A stretch of DNA of 64,000 bases from Psettodes erumei (GCA_016785225.1 JAFBJZ010000644.1:248001-312000), one strand, 5' to 3'; positions 40,175 to 53,070 are shown, counted from the first letter of the stretch. A program made the numbers and translations. Notes: generated from the sequence alone by a model not told the origin.

Positions 40175-40757
40175 AAAAAAGAGGCTTTAAAAGAAAAAGT
40201 GATTCTCTCTTCTGACTCTGGCACCATTTGAGAACTTACTATAGTCATGTTTAATTTTTTGGCAGCAGTGTGTGCTATGAAACGAATCACCCTCCCCACA
40301 AAAAAAACAAACTTCACATATTGTGCACATCACATGTTTGTTTGATGATCTTTAAGTCAGTGATTCCAAATGAGTCAGTACAGAAACAGCTGTCTTTATT
40401 TGACATCAGCTGTGATGGCTTTGTGTTGCACTCACATCCCATCAGCTGCCTGATCCACAAGTCATCCTGTTTGACAGCTAACGCATGCAGTCAAATTGAC
40501 TCCACTCCTTTAATCTGGCTCCAGACCGTCTGATGTGACACTGTAGAGTTGAACCGTTACATTCTCCACGGTATTTCACAGTCATTTGGACAGCTGCAGT
40601 ATTAGCTGTGCAGGGTATTTCCCCTGGTGACTGAGAGCTGCTCACACCCACTGAGCATTTAGTCCAACTTTTTTAACTTTTTAAAAATGGAAGTGGGGGT
40701 TACAGAGCCAATTCCAGCCCTGCATCCTCTGCTACGTCCCAGTGCTGGAGCTCGACG

Positions 40758-40801
40758 AGTGTGTGTGTGCCTGTGCATGTGTGTGTGTGTGTGTGTGTGT
40801 G
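40758..40801. repeat. Interrupted (GT)n microsatellite
   Basis: Two GT runs (40758-40769 and 40778-40801) separated by CCTGTGCA. Confidence 0.93.
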
Positions 40802-41879
40802 ACCTGCTTTGCTGTGTGTTATAATATGCAAAGTAATCAGTGAGAGAGTGAGAAACATGCACATCTTACAGTGCGATAAAAGAGGCAGAATTTCAATGCA
40901 AGATTCATTAGACACAATTCTCAGGCTGAAGATTTAAAAAATCCACCATATATGTACATAAATGTTCCGGTAGGGGTAAGGAACACATTAGTGAAATAAC
41001 TGAATGTCTTGATGATAGGACATGGTTTGTGATTGACGGGTGCTTTTTATGTCAGTGAGTAACAGCAGACAGGCGAGCACGAGGGGCTTGTAAGACATAT
41101 ACTCAGGCACTGAAAACGTGTCCTCTGACACGAGTTGTACAAGATGCTTTCGGCCTGTCGGTCACAGCAGGATGATGCAGTGAGCTCAGTATCTGCTCAG
41201 GAGCGGACACGCGCTATAAGCACAGTATTTCCTGTCCCATCCTCTCCCCTTGCTCCTGCTCTGCTGCAGCTTAGAGTCTGCATTTATGCTGACTGGAAGA
41301 AATCTGCAAGAGTAAACACATTCAATTAGCTCCCCTGAACTTTTTTGGAATGACTTCACTGCCTGAGCCATTAATTTGAGACTTAGAGCCAAATAGTGTT
41401 TAAATTTTAGCTGAGTCAAAGATACAAACTGGGGTTTATTGGGAAATATGCAAGTACAGGAGACCTCTTGCAGCAATACTGTGCCCAGCTCTATTCAATG
41501 TTGGCCTCATTACTCAAAAAGTAATTTTTACTACTTATTACTGTCTGAGAGCTGTAATTCATTATACTTCATTATACTGCTGCTTTACCATCAGCTAAAT
41601 TAATTCAGTTGTCGATGCCAGGCTGCAGCATCTCTGGCATTCTTTGTAATGTAAATGTTTATATAGAGGAGCTGTTTTACATCTTTTCTACCAATCCCCA
41701 TCTCTGCTGCACTGTGCTCACCACCTTTGTTTGCAAACAATATTTCATCATGCTTTTTGTATATATGTATTTCTATGTATTTGTATTTCTTTATTATATA
41801 TTGCTCTTGCTTAAAGGATTTGTATCTGTAACTGTCCAGTCTCAGTCACACAGAAATCTTCTGTGCTCCACATCCTGAG

Positions 41880-42070
41880 TGGCTAATGTTTTAAGTAATG
41901 GCTCGTGAGGCTGGAAAGATCAGCCGAAGTCTTTCCTGAGCTTCGGGGACTGACGCTCAGAGAGCAAAGCGAATCCATCAAAGCGACAGGATGAATTAGT
42001 GCAGCAACACCTCTACCTGTTAGGAGGAACTCCCATCAGCTGTAATTGACTTGATAAATGTTGGAGAGGG
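41880..42070. promoter_or_regulatory. Candidate conserved non-coding element
   Basis: Repeat-free, GC-balanced intronic block. It includes AAAGCGAATCCATCAAAGCG, CAACACCTCTACCTG (E-box-like) and CATCAGCTGTAATTGAC. No coding signal. Listed as a candidate because it differs in composition from the AT-rich surroundings. Confidence 0.2.
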
Positions 42071-43418
42071 GGAGTGCTCTGAGACAGAGAGCCACACAGA
42101 AGAGAGAGAAAGTTCTCTCAGGGTTCTTCACTCTGTACATGAGGTTTCACACTGCAGAGGAAAAGTTTTCACCAAAAGCTGTAACGGAAATCATTCTTAA
42201 GAAAAAAATCTTTTCACTAGTATGTACTATATGGAATGGTAATGTGTTATGACCATTCCCTGTATGTGCACACCAAACATAAAATAGAAGCACCTGGTAC
42301 ATGGATTAAATTGATATAACGTGTTGTTTTATAGTAAAATTCCACTATATTAAAAGTAAATGAATTTGGGGGAAAATGTTTGTAATTTAACCGGTTGTGA
42401 TAGAGTTATGAAGCCTGATGGAATTTCTGTCCATTAGTGCAGTCATGACAATGAGAAAACACTGACAAAATAAACCAAGCAGGCTTTATGTTTGCAGGCA
42501 AACAACAATATGACACTTGGGTAAGGTAATTCCCTCACCTTTCTGTCTCTATCATCTATGATAGACCCACAACTTCAATCCCTCCTCGAGCACAAATCTG
42601 AATTTAGGTTGATAGCAAACAGGGAAACGCATGGGTGCATGTTTGCATGTTTGCACCATATATTTGAACAATGCTCTGCTGAATGGAATTCATTTTCTAA
42701 AATAGAAAAACATGAGATGGTGGCATTGAAATGATCTAATCCAATCTAATTCCCAGGAAATAAGGGGGTATTTGAAGTTGAGGGTCAGATAGAAAAGAGG
42801 AGTTATTCGTATGAATCTGAGGAGCGGGTGTGGAGAGTTGCAAGTCAGAAAGAGTGTGATAACCAGACAATGAGAAAGAGAGAAGCAGTAAATGAGAATG
42901 AGCTTTGAAAGGATGACTCTCATCCCACTGACTGACAACTGTCAGATGCAGACACACTCCTCGTGGCTGTTTTCTCTGCCCTCCACTCTAACTGCAATTT
43001 AAATGTAATTGTAATTGTGAAAATCATTATAGCCACAATCTCCACGGCGCCTGGCAATCAGTGAACTGAGGTTTCTGATTGGTTTATTTCATCATCAACT
43101 CAAGACAAATCAAGACAGGACACATGGCTCTGTGGTGTACATAACCCAATGGGGAGTAGCCGACGGACACACGGCAACTTATGGTTGATCAGTCACAGCT
43201 GTTATTCACAAATTTTTAAACCAAAGTATAAGTTTATCAGAGTTAATTTTGGCCATGTACTCTGCTCTCTACAGCCCTTTTTTACTTTTCAGAAGAGCTA
43301 TCATACCTGCTTATTTCAAGATTGAAGAGGATTCATTTGCCATTTGTACATGCACAAGCAATAAAGGTTACACAGGAATGTACATACACGAAACACTGAA
43401 AATACAATTTAAATACTC

Positions 43419-43449
43419 ACTATATACACAAAGTATTTGTGTATATAGT
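43419..43449. repeat. Perfect inverted repeat (14-bp arms, 3-bp loop)
   Basis: ACTATATACACAAA, loop GTA, then TTTGTGTATATAGT. A third copy of GTGTATATAGTAA follows at about 43460. Just upstream of the SINE at 43504. Confidence 0.9.
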
Positions 43450-43503
43450 AAAGTTTCTGTGTATATAGTAACGAATAATATGAAACATGTCATTCATAGT
43501 GTG

Positions 43504-43725
43504 GCAGCTGTGGCTCAGGAGGTAGAGCGAGTCGTCCATTAATCGGTCGGTGGTTCAATCCCTAAACTGCCCCAGATGTATCAATGTTGTATGATAGAAT
43601 AATGCTTAAAATGTAGAAGCAATGTATGAATGTGTGTGTGACTGGGTGAATGTAGCTTGTAGTGTAAAAGTGCTGTGAGTGTTCCATAATGCTCGAAAAG
43701 TGCTATATGAATGCAAGACCATTTA
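43504..43725 (+). mobile_element. tRNA-derived SINE, about 220 bp
   Basis: The 5' head matches RNA polymerase III promoter boxes: A box TGGCTCAGGAG at 43511-43521 and B box GGTTCAATCCC at 43552-43562. The tail has AAAAGTGCTGTGAGTG and AAAAGTGCTATATGAATGCAAGACCATTTA, the typical 3' end of this fish SINE family. It looks tRNA-like only in the head, and is not a tRNA gene because it lacks an acceptor stem and a proper length between boxes. Confidence 0.85.
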
Positions 43726-44584
43726 GTGATCTCTGATACCTCCCCTTTGTACGTTTATACTTGTATCTGCATTGAAAGTCCTCGGTTTGACCCTGAGGTG
43801 ACCAGGGTTTATCACAATAATTTCACCAAGAACCGCTTGGTTTCACAAATCCTCAGTTTTCATGCTCAGCATGCTGTTCACTCATGCCTATCATGCCACT
43901 CCCCTACCATCCATGGGCAGGGAGTGAGAGAGAGAGGCAGGAATAACACTGTGGTTGTCGTACTGCTGTTAAACCAATTTGCTCCTCCTCCTACTCCTCG
44001 GCCGTGTTATACGTACATCAGCTCATTTGCTGCGGCTGTGAGTGACAGTGACCGCACAAACAGCTCAAGCCTGACAGACATGGGTGTTGATTACACATTG
44101 GAATACTGTACTCATGAAGCAGCCCAAGTCGCTCACACTCTCCTCGCTCCTCTCCTTACCTTTTATATTCTCTTCTACATCTCATATTTGTGTCACTTCA
44201 TCTAGCTTTACTAAAAAGTCAGAAAATGAACCACAGGTGTGGATGAAATGGATTTGTAGATTTGTGCTCTAATATGAAGATTGAAGGCAACAGATAGCAC
44301 ATGTGGATAACTTATGTATTTAACAAACAACCCACTTTAAGCAACCAGCTCCACCTGACAGGTCAGACAGTAATACATTGATAGTTTGTTGCTTCTGTGC
44401 AATAAGCCTATTAGGATTCATAGTTAGATTTTATTGTTAGGTGACCTCTGGTGGCTGTAGGGTGGATGTATGTGGTCAACAAAACACTGAAGCTTCCTAT
44501 GGTTCTAGCAAGATGGCGGTCTTTAATCTATGACTGTTCCAGAACCATGGTAAACACGTGGTATACCTTTAAAACCACATTGAC

Positions 44585-44667
44585 AAAGGTCCTTAAAATT
44601 AAGTTTTTTAAACATAGCCAAGTAGTTTTTGTGCCTGCACCTAACCAAACTGTAACATTTTGACAAG
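44585..44667 (-). repeat. Partial copy of the GGTTTAGGCAACAAAA family
   Basis: AGCCAAGTAGTTTTTGTGCC then TGCACCTAACCAAACTGTAA. It reads as the complement of the GGTTTAGGCAACAAAAACAC segment of the repeat at 57988-58170. A further weak match lies at about 44960-45010 (CCTAAACCACAATCTTTCCC). Located in the nxph1 intron. Confidence 0.4.
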
Positions 44668-47600
44668 CATTACTGTGTATGCCTTTCTACTTTTTTAAAT
44701 GTAATTTAAATTTTTAAGTAAGTGACCAACTGTTACACTATCGGTCATATCTGGGGGCAGAGATGAGCGATCATTAGAGGCCTGTTTTGCTTTGATTTTT
44801 AGGGGGAAGGAAAGCGCTTGATGAACTTACTTATTTACAAGAAAAATGGTTTGCTGGAGACACCACCACCCCTTAAAAAATGAAAAGAACTAAATGAAAC
44901 GACATGAGGACTCATTCTTCTCTGTCAGGTGTGAAGGTGAAAGCAGAAGGTGAAGACAGTCAAGCTTTGTTAAACCTAAACCACAATCTTTCCCTTTTTG
45001 TGCCTGAACCTCTCTCAAGAATAGAGATCAAATAACGAGAGAGTAAAGATCTTTAAGATTTAGTAAAGCTCTTATTTAATTATGTGGAAGGTACTGACAA
45101 AGAGAATGCTTTGGGCCATCCTTAAGGCTATGAAAACTCTGTATTGAGGCTCAGAGAATTCCTTACCAGCTTACCAGCCCAGATAGGAACAAGGTGGGTT
45201 CATCAAAGTAAAATCCTTCCACATTCCACTGTAATGATTTCTCTGCTCCAGAAATGCTTCAATACTGCCCCTGGTTTTTGAGAGCTCACATGAGCACTCA
45301 TTCTCTCACTGATTTAAAAAGTTATTCATACATTTCTCTGGTGCAGGGCGACAACAGCCACATGGCCAGTCACTGTAACGTAACAGGATAGACAGATCTA
45401 ACGGAGAAGATAACAGACATTGCTGGTAATTCCCTTCAGTGCACGCCGTGACTACTGGACCGTGCAGCAGACATGAGCTCCAATGGGAGATCCATCACTG
45501 CAGTGATGGCCCCCACCTCCATCTTCCTATCCATTTCCACTATTTTGACTTCCTCCTCCTCTGCCTCTCTTAGGAGTAGAGACTCTCAGCCTGCTCTGTT
45601 TCAGACCAGTCAGTCAGCCCATCTTAAGTTTAGAAAGCAAGGCAATCCATCACTATACAAGTCCAAATCCACTAGTCAGCTTGACAGTACAGACAGGGTC
45701 AGTAGTACACCATGGCACCGACCTCCTCAGTGTATGGATATTATGAACATTGGTTATACATTGCAAAAACCTGTCATTAGCCTCAATCTCAACCTCTGAA
45801 CCTCTCAAATAAATCTCAAATGATTTATTTTTGATCATTTTTAAACATAATTTAATTATCATGGTTAAGTTATATTACCATAAGTACTTAACTGAGCATC
45901 CTAATTCAATGAACATCACGTATTATTTTGAAATTTCTCTATATTCTAAAATTGTGCTAATTATTTATTATTAATAAACATGCAGTTCAATGAAAACCTT
46001 TCTGACATTGTCAGTCAGGCAGACCATAATTTTCTTTGTAACTGTGAATTTATGGCAGCATGTTTGTATTGGATCACATTAGAGTATATAAGTGCACCTA
46101 ATGAAGTGGCAATGAGTATAAATTAAAATAATTAAATATACAGCTCCAATTATGAATACAGGGTATCAAGGTTCCCTACTTTCAATCAACTGTACTTCAT
46201 ATGTAATGTGATTTGTTTTCTAACTGTATCCATTCCAGCAGCTCCTAATCTGCGCTTTTAGTGAGTAATAATTACATACAAACGAAGTGATCTGTGTCTC
46301 TGGTGATAAGAAACACAGTTACACTTTCTCCCACTAAATGAAGTATGAATTTGAGGTATTCAGCCAAATGACAAAGCTACTGAGAGCTTTAAAGAGCACT
46401 TCTTCATATGCTACCTTATCATCATTTAAGATGCACTGGTGTCAGTGGTGTAGGTAGGCATCCTAAATTCCCCATGGTTTTGTCTCCGTCTCTTTGTTAA
46501 TATTATTTTTGTTTACTATATCAATAAACAGATTTGAGACAAAATGAAAATGATGCATTTTGTGGGTGGGTTGTGTGTGTGTATTGGGGGCACATCCTTT
46601 TCACAACACAAGTGATGCTAGTCAGGGTGGCTGCACAGAGTGAGGTGCAATCTGGGGGAGTACTATTTGTGTGCATTTGTGAAGATCCTTTTATGAAGTG
46701 AAAATAACGTCTGACATTAAGGTGGCCTGAAGGTTTAACACAATGACCATTTTAACAATAGAGTGATAAAGTTGATGCTCACATAGGGACTCATAACCTC
46801 AGTTTTATCAGCTGGTGGCCTTTTTAAGACAGTGATCGTGGAATTTCATCACCCTTCATTTGCATCAGGTTGGCTGAGTGTGCATGCATGCCCGCTTGCA
46901 CTGATAAAGGAAAAAATGCCCTGAAAATACACACAGCATGCATATCAGTGAAAGCACAGGTGTTAGCAGGCCTTTTCAAATTCAGGGGAAAGTGTTATAT
47001 GAAATATTATCTAATAATGTTTCATGGAGTATCATGGGAGAGAAATAAGTGAGGGGGTGCCAGATTCCGATCAGACCAAATGTGTCAAATGAACCCAGTC
47101 ACCAGTGAATCCACTGCTATTTCACACTCTCATGCACACAACTGATCATTTGGACTGTCTCGCTCATTGTTAACAGCAGAGGAAATCACAAATATTACTT
47201 AAGTTATTTACTCATTTACTATTTAAATATGCAAACAAACTGCTTATATTAAAAATCATTTGGAGCTGTGAGTCCAAAATTCACTCTCCTTCACTCTCCT
47301 AAAAGCTCAGCAGCCACTTGCTGTCTGCTGGTCATGTACAGTGGGTTTGACTGAAGCAGACTGAAGCAAACCGTACTGCTGCAGGCTGGAAAACCAAACA
47401 AGGAGCTTCTAAATGCAGCTTAAATCAGTGTTAATTTTACATTGCACATGCTGTTCCGAAAAAGTGGATGGATACAGGGGTCTGAAAATCTGAGTGCAGT
47501 CAAAAAAAACTGTTGACTCCTCTCTCGTGAATGCAGATATCAGTGTGAGTTTTGGCTCGCTTCAGCCTTGACGAGCCGAATAGCAGCAGACTCTGGAGTC

Positions 47601-48156
47601 ACAGGAGTACCTGGAGATGTAAAGCAGGGTGGACAAGGTTATCTGGCTACTTCCTGCCTTCAGAGACATTTCTCTCCCTGGGCTACTTCAAAGTACCTCT
47701 ATCAAGGTGCCACACGCTTTGCCTTTAAAAGGATTGCTCTATGTGGAGAGAGCACCATGGGTCGTGTGAAGCTTCCCTCAGGATCAAACCCAGGTCGTGA
47801 ACAAGGCTCAATTTTCTGAGAACAACAGCCTTCAGTGATCAGCTCCAGCTTTGACCTCTGAACTGTGAATGCGATAGTGAATGTGGAGCAGCGCGTCGAG
47901 GAGAGAGCAGAGGCTGTGGTCATTAATCACTACCACCTCTAACATGCCACACACATGCACACACACAGACTTACATTTGGTTCCTGCAGAATTACTATAA
48001 CCTTTACCAGAACTACTGGTTGCCAAAACCTAACACTAATGTTAATAATGTATTCACATTAAATTGTAAAATTTTCATAATTGGGTTTTGTCCTCACCAG
48101 GAAGAAACATTCCTCATAATGTGACTGTGAGAACAGGTTATGGTCTGAGACAACAT

Positions 48157-48161
<5 letters not shown>

Positions 48162-48187
<26 letters not shown>
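48162..48187. repeat. (CA)13 microsatellite
   Basis: Perfect CA run of 26 bp in the nxph1 intron. Confidence 0.95.
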
Positions 48188-49645
48188 TACTGATGACATT
48201 CAGGCTACAAAGTCAGACGGGGATGGTTATTCTGGGAATATTTAAGGGGGATTCCTCTCCAACTGAACAACATCAAAGATCCAAATCCAAGGATGATTTC
48301 CCAATTCACCCCCCTCTGGGCTGCAGACACCACAGTTGGTGCTATTATCATTGACTTTATGGCCAAAGACCAAGGTCAAGTGTTCTTTTGGCTGTGTGCG
48401 GAAGCATGCAGCCACCCAGGGAGACTGAGCTCAGATCAGGGGGCTCACTGGCAGGTTATAGTTCACACCGTATAAAGCACTACAACATGAAGTCACCTTG
48501 ACATGTCAATTCCAAAGTTGTGCACTTTCATCCTGCCTGCTGTGCTGCACAGTGACACACTGATCGAGGTCAAGCGTCAGCTCCACAAAAGCTACCTCAG
48601 TTTAAATTATAGATTTTTAAAAAGCCTTTTTGTTGATATTAACTTGATTAAATCATAATTCTTTTCAGAATGTTAACTGTGTGTTACCCCAAAATGACTA
48701 TTTGTTTATATGGATTTGTTTCCCAACAAACACAATAAAATATAGATATATTGAGACAATTAAGGAATTACTACAGCAAAGACAATTAGTTGATGAATCT
48801 TTTTTACAGGGAAACAATATTCAAGTTCAACGTGATACGTTCATTAATACATTATTTCAAAAAAGTCTCATTTTCTGGTTCCATCTTCAGTTCTAGATAA
48901 GAAAAAATGTCATGATTAATATCAGATGTTTGACAATAAAAAAGTAAAATCCTATGATCTTATTTCAGCCAGTATGTTTTGAACACATGTATAAACATTT
49001 TATATGACCTTTTATTAAAGGTTGTTATGAAACATTTTTGACAGACATTTTACAGTGTAATAAACTCTGGAATGCCTTGTAGAATTCACAGCACCACTTG
49101 AATGACCCCTAAAACACTTTGGGTGTCCCATGGAACCCGCTAAAGACCTCTGAAACCTCCTTAAAAACAACTCATTAAGAACAGGACAAACCCCTTTGCA
49201 CATTTTGAACCTCCTCATGGATGTCTAAAAACCCACTGAGGCCCCCTGGAGGCCCTCGAGCATCCCTGGATCTCCACTTTAAGATCCCCCACTTGTGACT
49301 GCCTTAAGGCAGTGCCGGTTTCACTGAGCAAAAGCCGGTGGATGGAACAGAACTGGGTAACTACACTGAGCTGAGGCCACTGAGACAGCAGCAGTGGGAA
49401 TTGCCGTGTTGTTCTCCAAGACTGAACTCTTAACCCTTTTGTGCTTGGCTCTCTCCAGCAGCTGGGCTTGAATAGTTCTAAAGTGACACCTCCATGCTGC
49501 TTTAAAAGCTAAGTAGCACAAAGGTTGAACAAGCAACAGAGAGAAATGTTCACTTAGTCGACATCTGAGCTGGAAACCCCCCCATTACACTCCACACTCT
49601 CCACAGCTGCCTCTTGATGGCCACACAATACGCTTGTCTTTGCAC

Positions 49646-49646
<1 letters not shown>

Positions 49647-49695
<49 letters not shown>
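49647..49695. repeat. (TG)24 microsatellite
   Basis: Perfect TG run of 49 bp, the longest simple repeat in the window, 3 kb into the nxph1 intron. Confidence 0.97.
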
Positions 49696-49696
<1 letters not shown>

Positions 49697-50799
49697 TCTG
49701 CGTGTGTATTCAGCCACGCAGCAAGTGGACAAGTGGTACAAATGCCTTTGCTAAATAATAATTGAATTAATACTGGTCCACTCTTGAATTCAGCTTCAAA
49801 TAGTTCATTGAAAACATATTGCTCTTTTAATATTATGAGCTAACTTAGAGATCTGTGGACTGAGGAAGGGGTGTGGTGAGATGGGGGTCGGCGGGTAGGG
49901 GTCGGGGTGGAGTTCACACTGTGTGAACTGTGCTGTAGTGATCTCAGTGGGACTTTCTTTCCTCCCCACTGTGCAGACTGTGTGACACTGCAGGCCCCAT
50001 TTGCACTGTTTGATAATAACACTTTAATGTGACTGCTGCCAGTGGGACCACGGCATCTGTTTCTCCCAGGGGAGTCAGGAGGGAAAAGTGAGCTTTGGTG
50101 GTGGGGGTGGTAGTATGGTGGTGGTGTTGTTGGGAGCCCAGCAACCAGAGACCTCACTGCCTGATTTCATATAATGCTGCATCGAGGCAGGCAAGAAGAA
50201 TGTCTGATTTTTTTACGCTTTCCACACTGACAACAGGCTCAAATCTTTAATTCCCTCCAGTACTTTGTAGAGTTTATAGCTATGACTATAGGAGGAAACC
50301 AAATTGATGACATAAAATCGAATGATCCTTTTACAGAAAGAAAGTCATTACAGTAGAAAATAACAAGAAAACAAGTAGAAAAGAAAGAGAAAATATATGA
50401 AGAACAGAAATTAATACAAGGATCATCATTGGGGAAGATAAAGGTGATCAGCATTCAAATATGGATAAAAGATGTAAATAACATATGAAAACCAAGAATA
50501 ACATTTTAAACAGCACTATTTATGCTAACAAACCTAGAGATTTTCATTGTTAAAAAAAGTCTGATCAGCTATTATAATATTAACAGAACTACAATAAAAT
50601 TCTCCACTTGTATCTAACATGTTTGTGTAGCTGAATTAGGAAAATCATATATCTATAACATATCTATAATATAACAGCAATTGCAAAATGAAATTTAAAC
50701 TATTAAAAACCTTTGACATTTTATCTAAATAAACTGCTCTGAATTAGACGTGCAGAATTTCCCTTAAAAATGTATTAACAAGTATCATGTAAATCGCAA

Positions 50800-51080
50800 A
50801 TGAAATTCTTTGGTCCAGGAACAATAAATGGTGTTAATGAAATAGTGGAGCCTAAGGTAATGGGAAATGGTCGCGCTCTGTCTTCTACACTGTGTACCTG
50901 GGCTGTGCTGTTATCGGGGTCAACGCGCCGGCTCTCACGCAAGAGGCTTAAGCAGAGGCAGGAGCCGTTAACACGAAATAAAACCATAAAAGTTCAGCGC
51001 TAATCCCCGCTTCCGTGGATAAGGCTGATTCTTAACGAGCTGCACAATAGGCTCGGTTTACTCTGGGCGGGATGGCATTG
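50800..51080. promoter_or_regulatory. CpG-richer intronic block near exon 1
   Basis: About 1.8-2 kb downstream of the first coding exon of nxph1. Clustered CpGs (TCGCGCTC, CAACGCGCCGG, CACGCAAG, AGCGCTAATCCCCGC, TTCCGTGG, ACGAGC, GGGCGGG) in an otherwise AT-rich intron, with a TAATCC homeobox-type site and an ACAATAG SOX-like site. Could be an enhancer or alternative promoter. Confidence 0.25.
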
Positions 51081-52808
51081 TGCTTGTTTTTTTTTTTCAG
51101 CTACACTATTCACAACTCAGAAAACAAGGCGAACAGTATTTATTGGGAAAGCCGAGTGGATTTATCTTCACCAGTGCGATGTATTAAAAAATACTAACAT
51201 ATAACAACAACAATAATAACAAAACTTTCCCTCAATAGAGGGAATTTTACGATGAACTTAAGATAGTTTTTTTGATGTCTATAAATGACGCTTGCTTAAA
51301 AATTTAATTCGGAAAGTTAGCAGGAGGATATCGGGGGACATATTTGAGAAAGAAGGCGAAGAAGAAAGTCCGAAGGACTCCGAGTTTCATAAATCCAATT
51401 TAAAATGTACTTTTCGTTTTCAAATATATTACAACGGCTAGGCCATGTTAGTATTCCCGCTATGGTGCCATAAATATATTGTTTTTATGTATATTTGCTG
51501 GGAAAGGCGTGTTGAAATACTTTCAGCACCTCGGACAGCTCCATATGCAGCAGCTCTGTGTTTTCACATCGTGTGTTAGACAAATGAAGAATAAACAAAC
51601 ATTTAAAATGATTTGCCAGCTACAGTACTGTCACAAAAGGCTTACATATATTTATACTACGGGGGATTACATTAAGGTTAGTGAATTGAATACTGAAATG
51701 TAGTGTGTTATACATTTCGTACAATTTGCACTGATATTTCTATTAATTTTCATATGTCAAAGAGATTTTAAAGTGATTTAAAGTACACCTGTTGGTAATG
51801 GACTGACGTCGACCAAGTGAGATTCCTAACAATTATTAGAATATTTCTCTGTATATGCATTCAAAAATAAAATAAAGCATTCCAATAATTAGTCTTTAGG
51901 ATGTGCGTTTAATTAGAGAAAATGAGGGGATTTAGACGTTCACCGTTTCAAGCCTGTTGTTCCATATGATTTGGAATGATTTGAATGAAAATTCAAAAGG
52001 CTCAAATGAATCTATTCCCCTTATTTTTTTCTATTCTACCTGTTTATGACGGAAATTGAGATTATTATAAAGTAGTCTGTTAGTGCATTGCCCTTTATAT
52101 ATAACTGAGCAGATATTAGGTTCACTCGGGAATTAAGGTTGAATTTACTCACGGATTACAGCTGTATATTTTTTTCCTGTAAAAAAACACACTTGCTATA
52201 ATTTCTGTTTCCTTTACAAGACGTGTCCTGTCAGATTACCAGTCAGACTAGTAAAACTCAAACTAGGGTCTGTCACTCTCTGTCTGACTAAACCGCTGTA
52301 GACTGCGTCCTCTTTGAGTCCAGAGAGCCTGACTGTGGCGTTTTGGCTTGTTAGGGTGCCACCGTGAGACCGTTACCCTGCATGTGCAGGTTAGGGATCA
52401 CCGTTTTATGCACTGAATTTCTTTAGTATTCAAACAACAATCAAGCCATTCCACGTGCGTGAAGATGTGAAATCCTCCGTGATATTAATAAACTGCATTT
52501 TACGCACAGGGGTATTGCGCACAGGAAAATACACACCTGTCTTAAGTTTTACTTACAAACAGTCACAAAAAATACAATCGAAAAATGTGTAAAGTTTGAA
52601 TAGTTCTCTGACGCACTTGACAGTTTGACCACTGTGCCACCCAGTGAACAGCCCTGTTTAAATGGGTTTGGAGTGCGTGTGAACCGATAAAATTCCTCTC
52701 GGTTTGCGTAAATAATAACTGCTATATCTTCCAGACTTTTTTCGGAACCGCGGTAGGTGGAGAAAAGTTGAGCTGCAAATACAGACTGAGCGGGAGAATC
52801 AAACTCAC

Positions 52809-52862
52809 CAAGCAAAGCACAGGCGTCAGGAGGAACACGGCACACCAACACGTCACCTGCAT
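52809..52862 (-). CDS. nxph1: Neurexophilin 1, first coding exon (signal peptide)
   Basis: Encodes 18 residues, MQVTCWCAVFLLTPVLCL, a hydrophobic signal peptide that resembles the NXPH1 N-terminus (MQ..CW..FLL.P). The ATG is at 52862-52860 with A at -3. The exon ends in TTG followed directly by the donor GTGAGT (intron from 52808). The junction is phase 0 and joins to Val-19 of the exon at 15822. Signal cleavage probably falls after the VTSA motif (residue 22), so the cleavage site spans the splice junction. This short exon was found by homology to the NXPH1 start and by the matching donor, phase and strand. The same frame stays open upstream without another ATG, which supports this start. 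Confidence 0.85.
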
Positions 52863-53070
52863 CCTCCCGGAATTCAAACACGAACTCCACTTATTTCCCT
52901 CGGCTGGTAACTGTACTTTTGCGGACCATAAATCCACCTGGTATCCGCCTCACAGCGCGAACGAGCCCCTCAACAGCCCAGGCAAAAAGATCGCGATGCA
53001 CCCCATGACCGCAGAACACAGCTGAGAGTTGAAGACAGGAGGTACTGGACGGAGGAGCCGTTGAGCCTGC

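Larger units (their letters stand above)
43726..50799. other. nxph1: Intron segment, unique DNA with microsatellites
   Basis: Contains the partial repeat at 44.6 kb and the CA/TG runs at 48.16 and 49.65 kb. 49090-49270 is a C-rich, loosely repetitive stretch (CCCCTAAAACAC, GAACCCGCTAAAGACC, CTGAAACCTCC) that may be an eroded minisatellite. No exon seen. Confidence 0.45.
15823..52808 (-). other. nxph1: nxph1 intron, about 37 kb
   Basis: Single intron between the signal-peptide exon and the main coding exon. It has a GTGAGT donor at 52808-52803 and a pyrimidine-rich CAG acceptor at 15827-15823. It holds no convincing host coding exon on either strand. Its recognisable content is two dead Tc1-like transposons, a SINE, other interspersed repeats and microsatellites, each listed separately. 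The rest is AT-rich unique DNA that may include enhancers. Confidence 0.85.

Noticed and set aside
43504..43575. tRNA gene
   Set aside because: The A and B boxes belong to a SINE head. There is no acceptor-stem pairing, and the body continues into a SINE tail.
43711..44205. 164-residue plus-strand ORF
   Set aside because: Starts in a SINE tail, has no recognisable domain, and its composition is like translated non-coding DNA.
45473..45799. Ser-rich 108-residue ORF as a possible exon
   Set aside because: No acceptor/donor pair or homology was recognised.
52549..52808. Continuation of exon 1 frames into a 113- or 71-residue protein
   Set aside because: Sequence past 52808 follows a consensus donor, and the residues do not resemble any neurexophilin.
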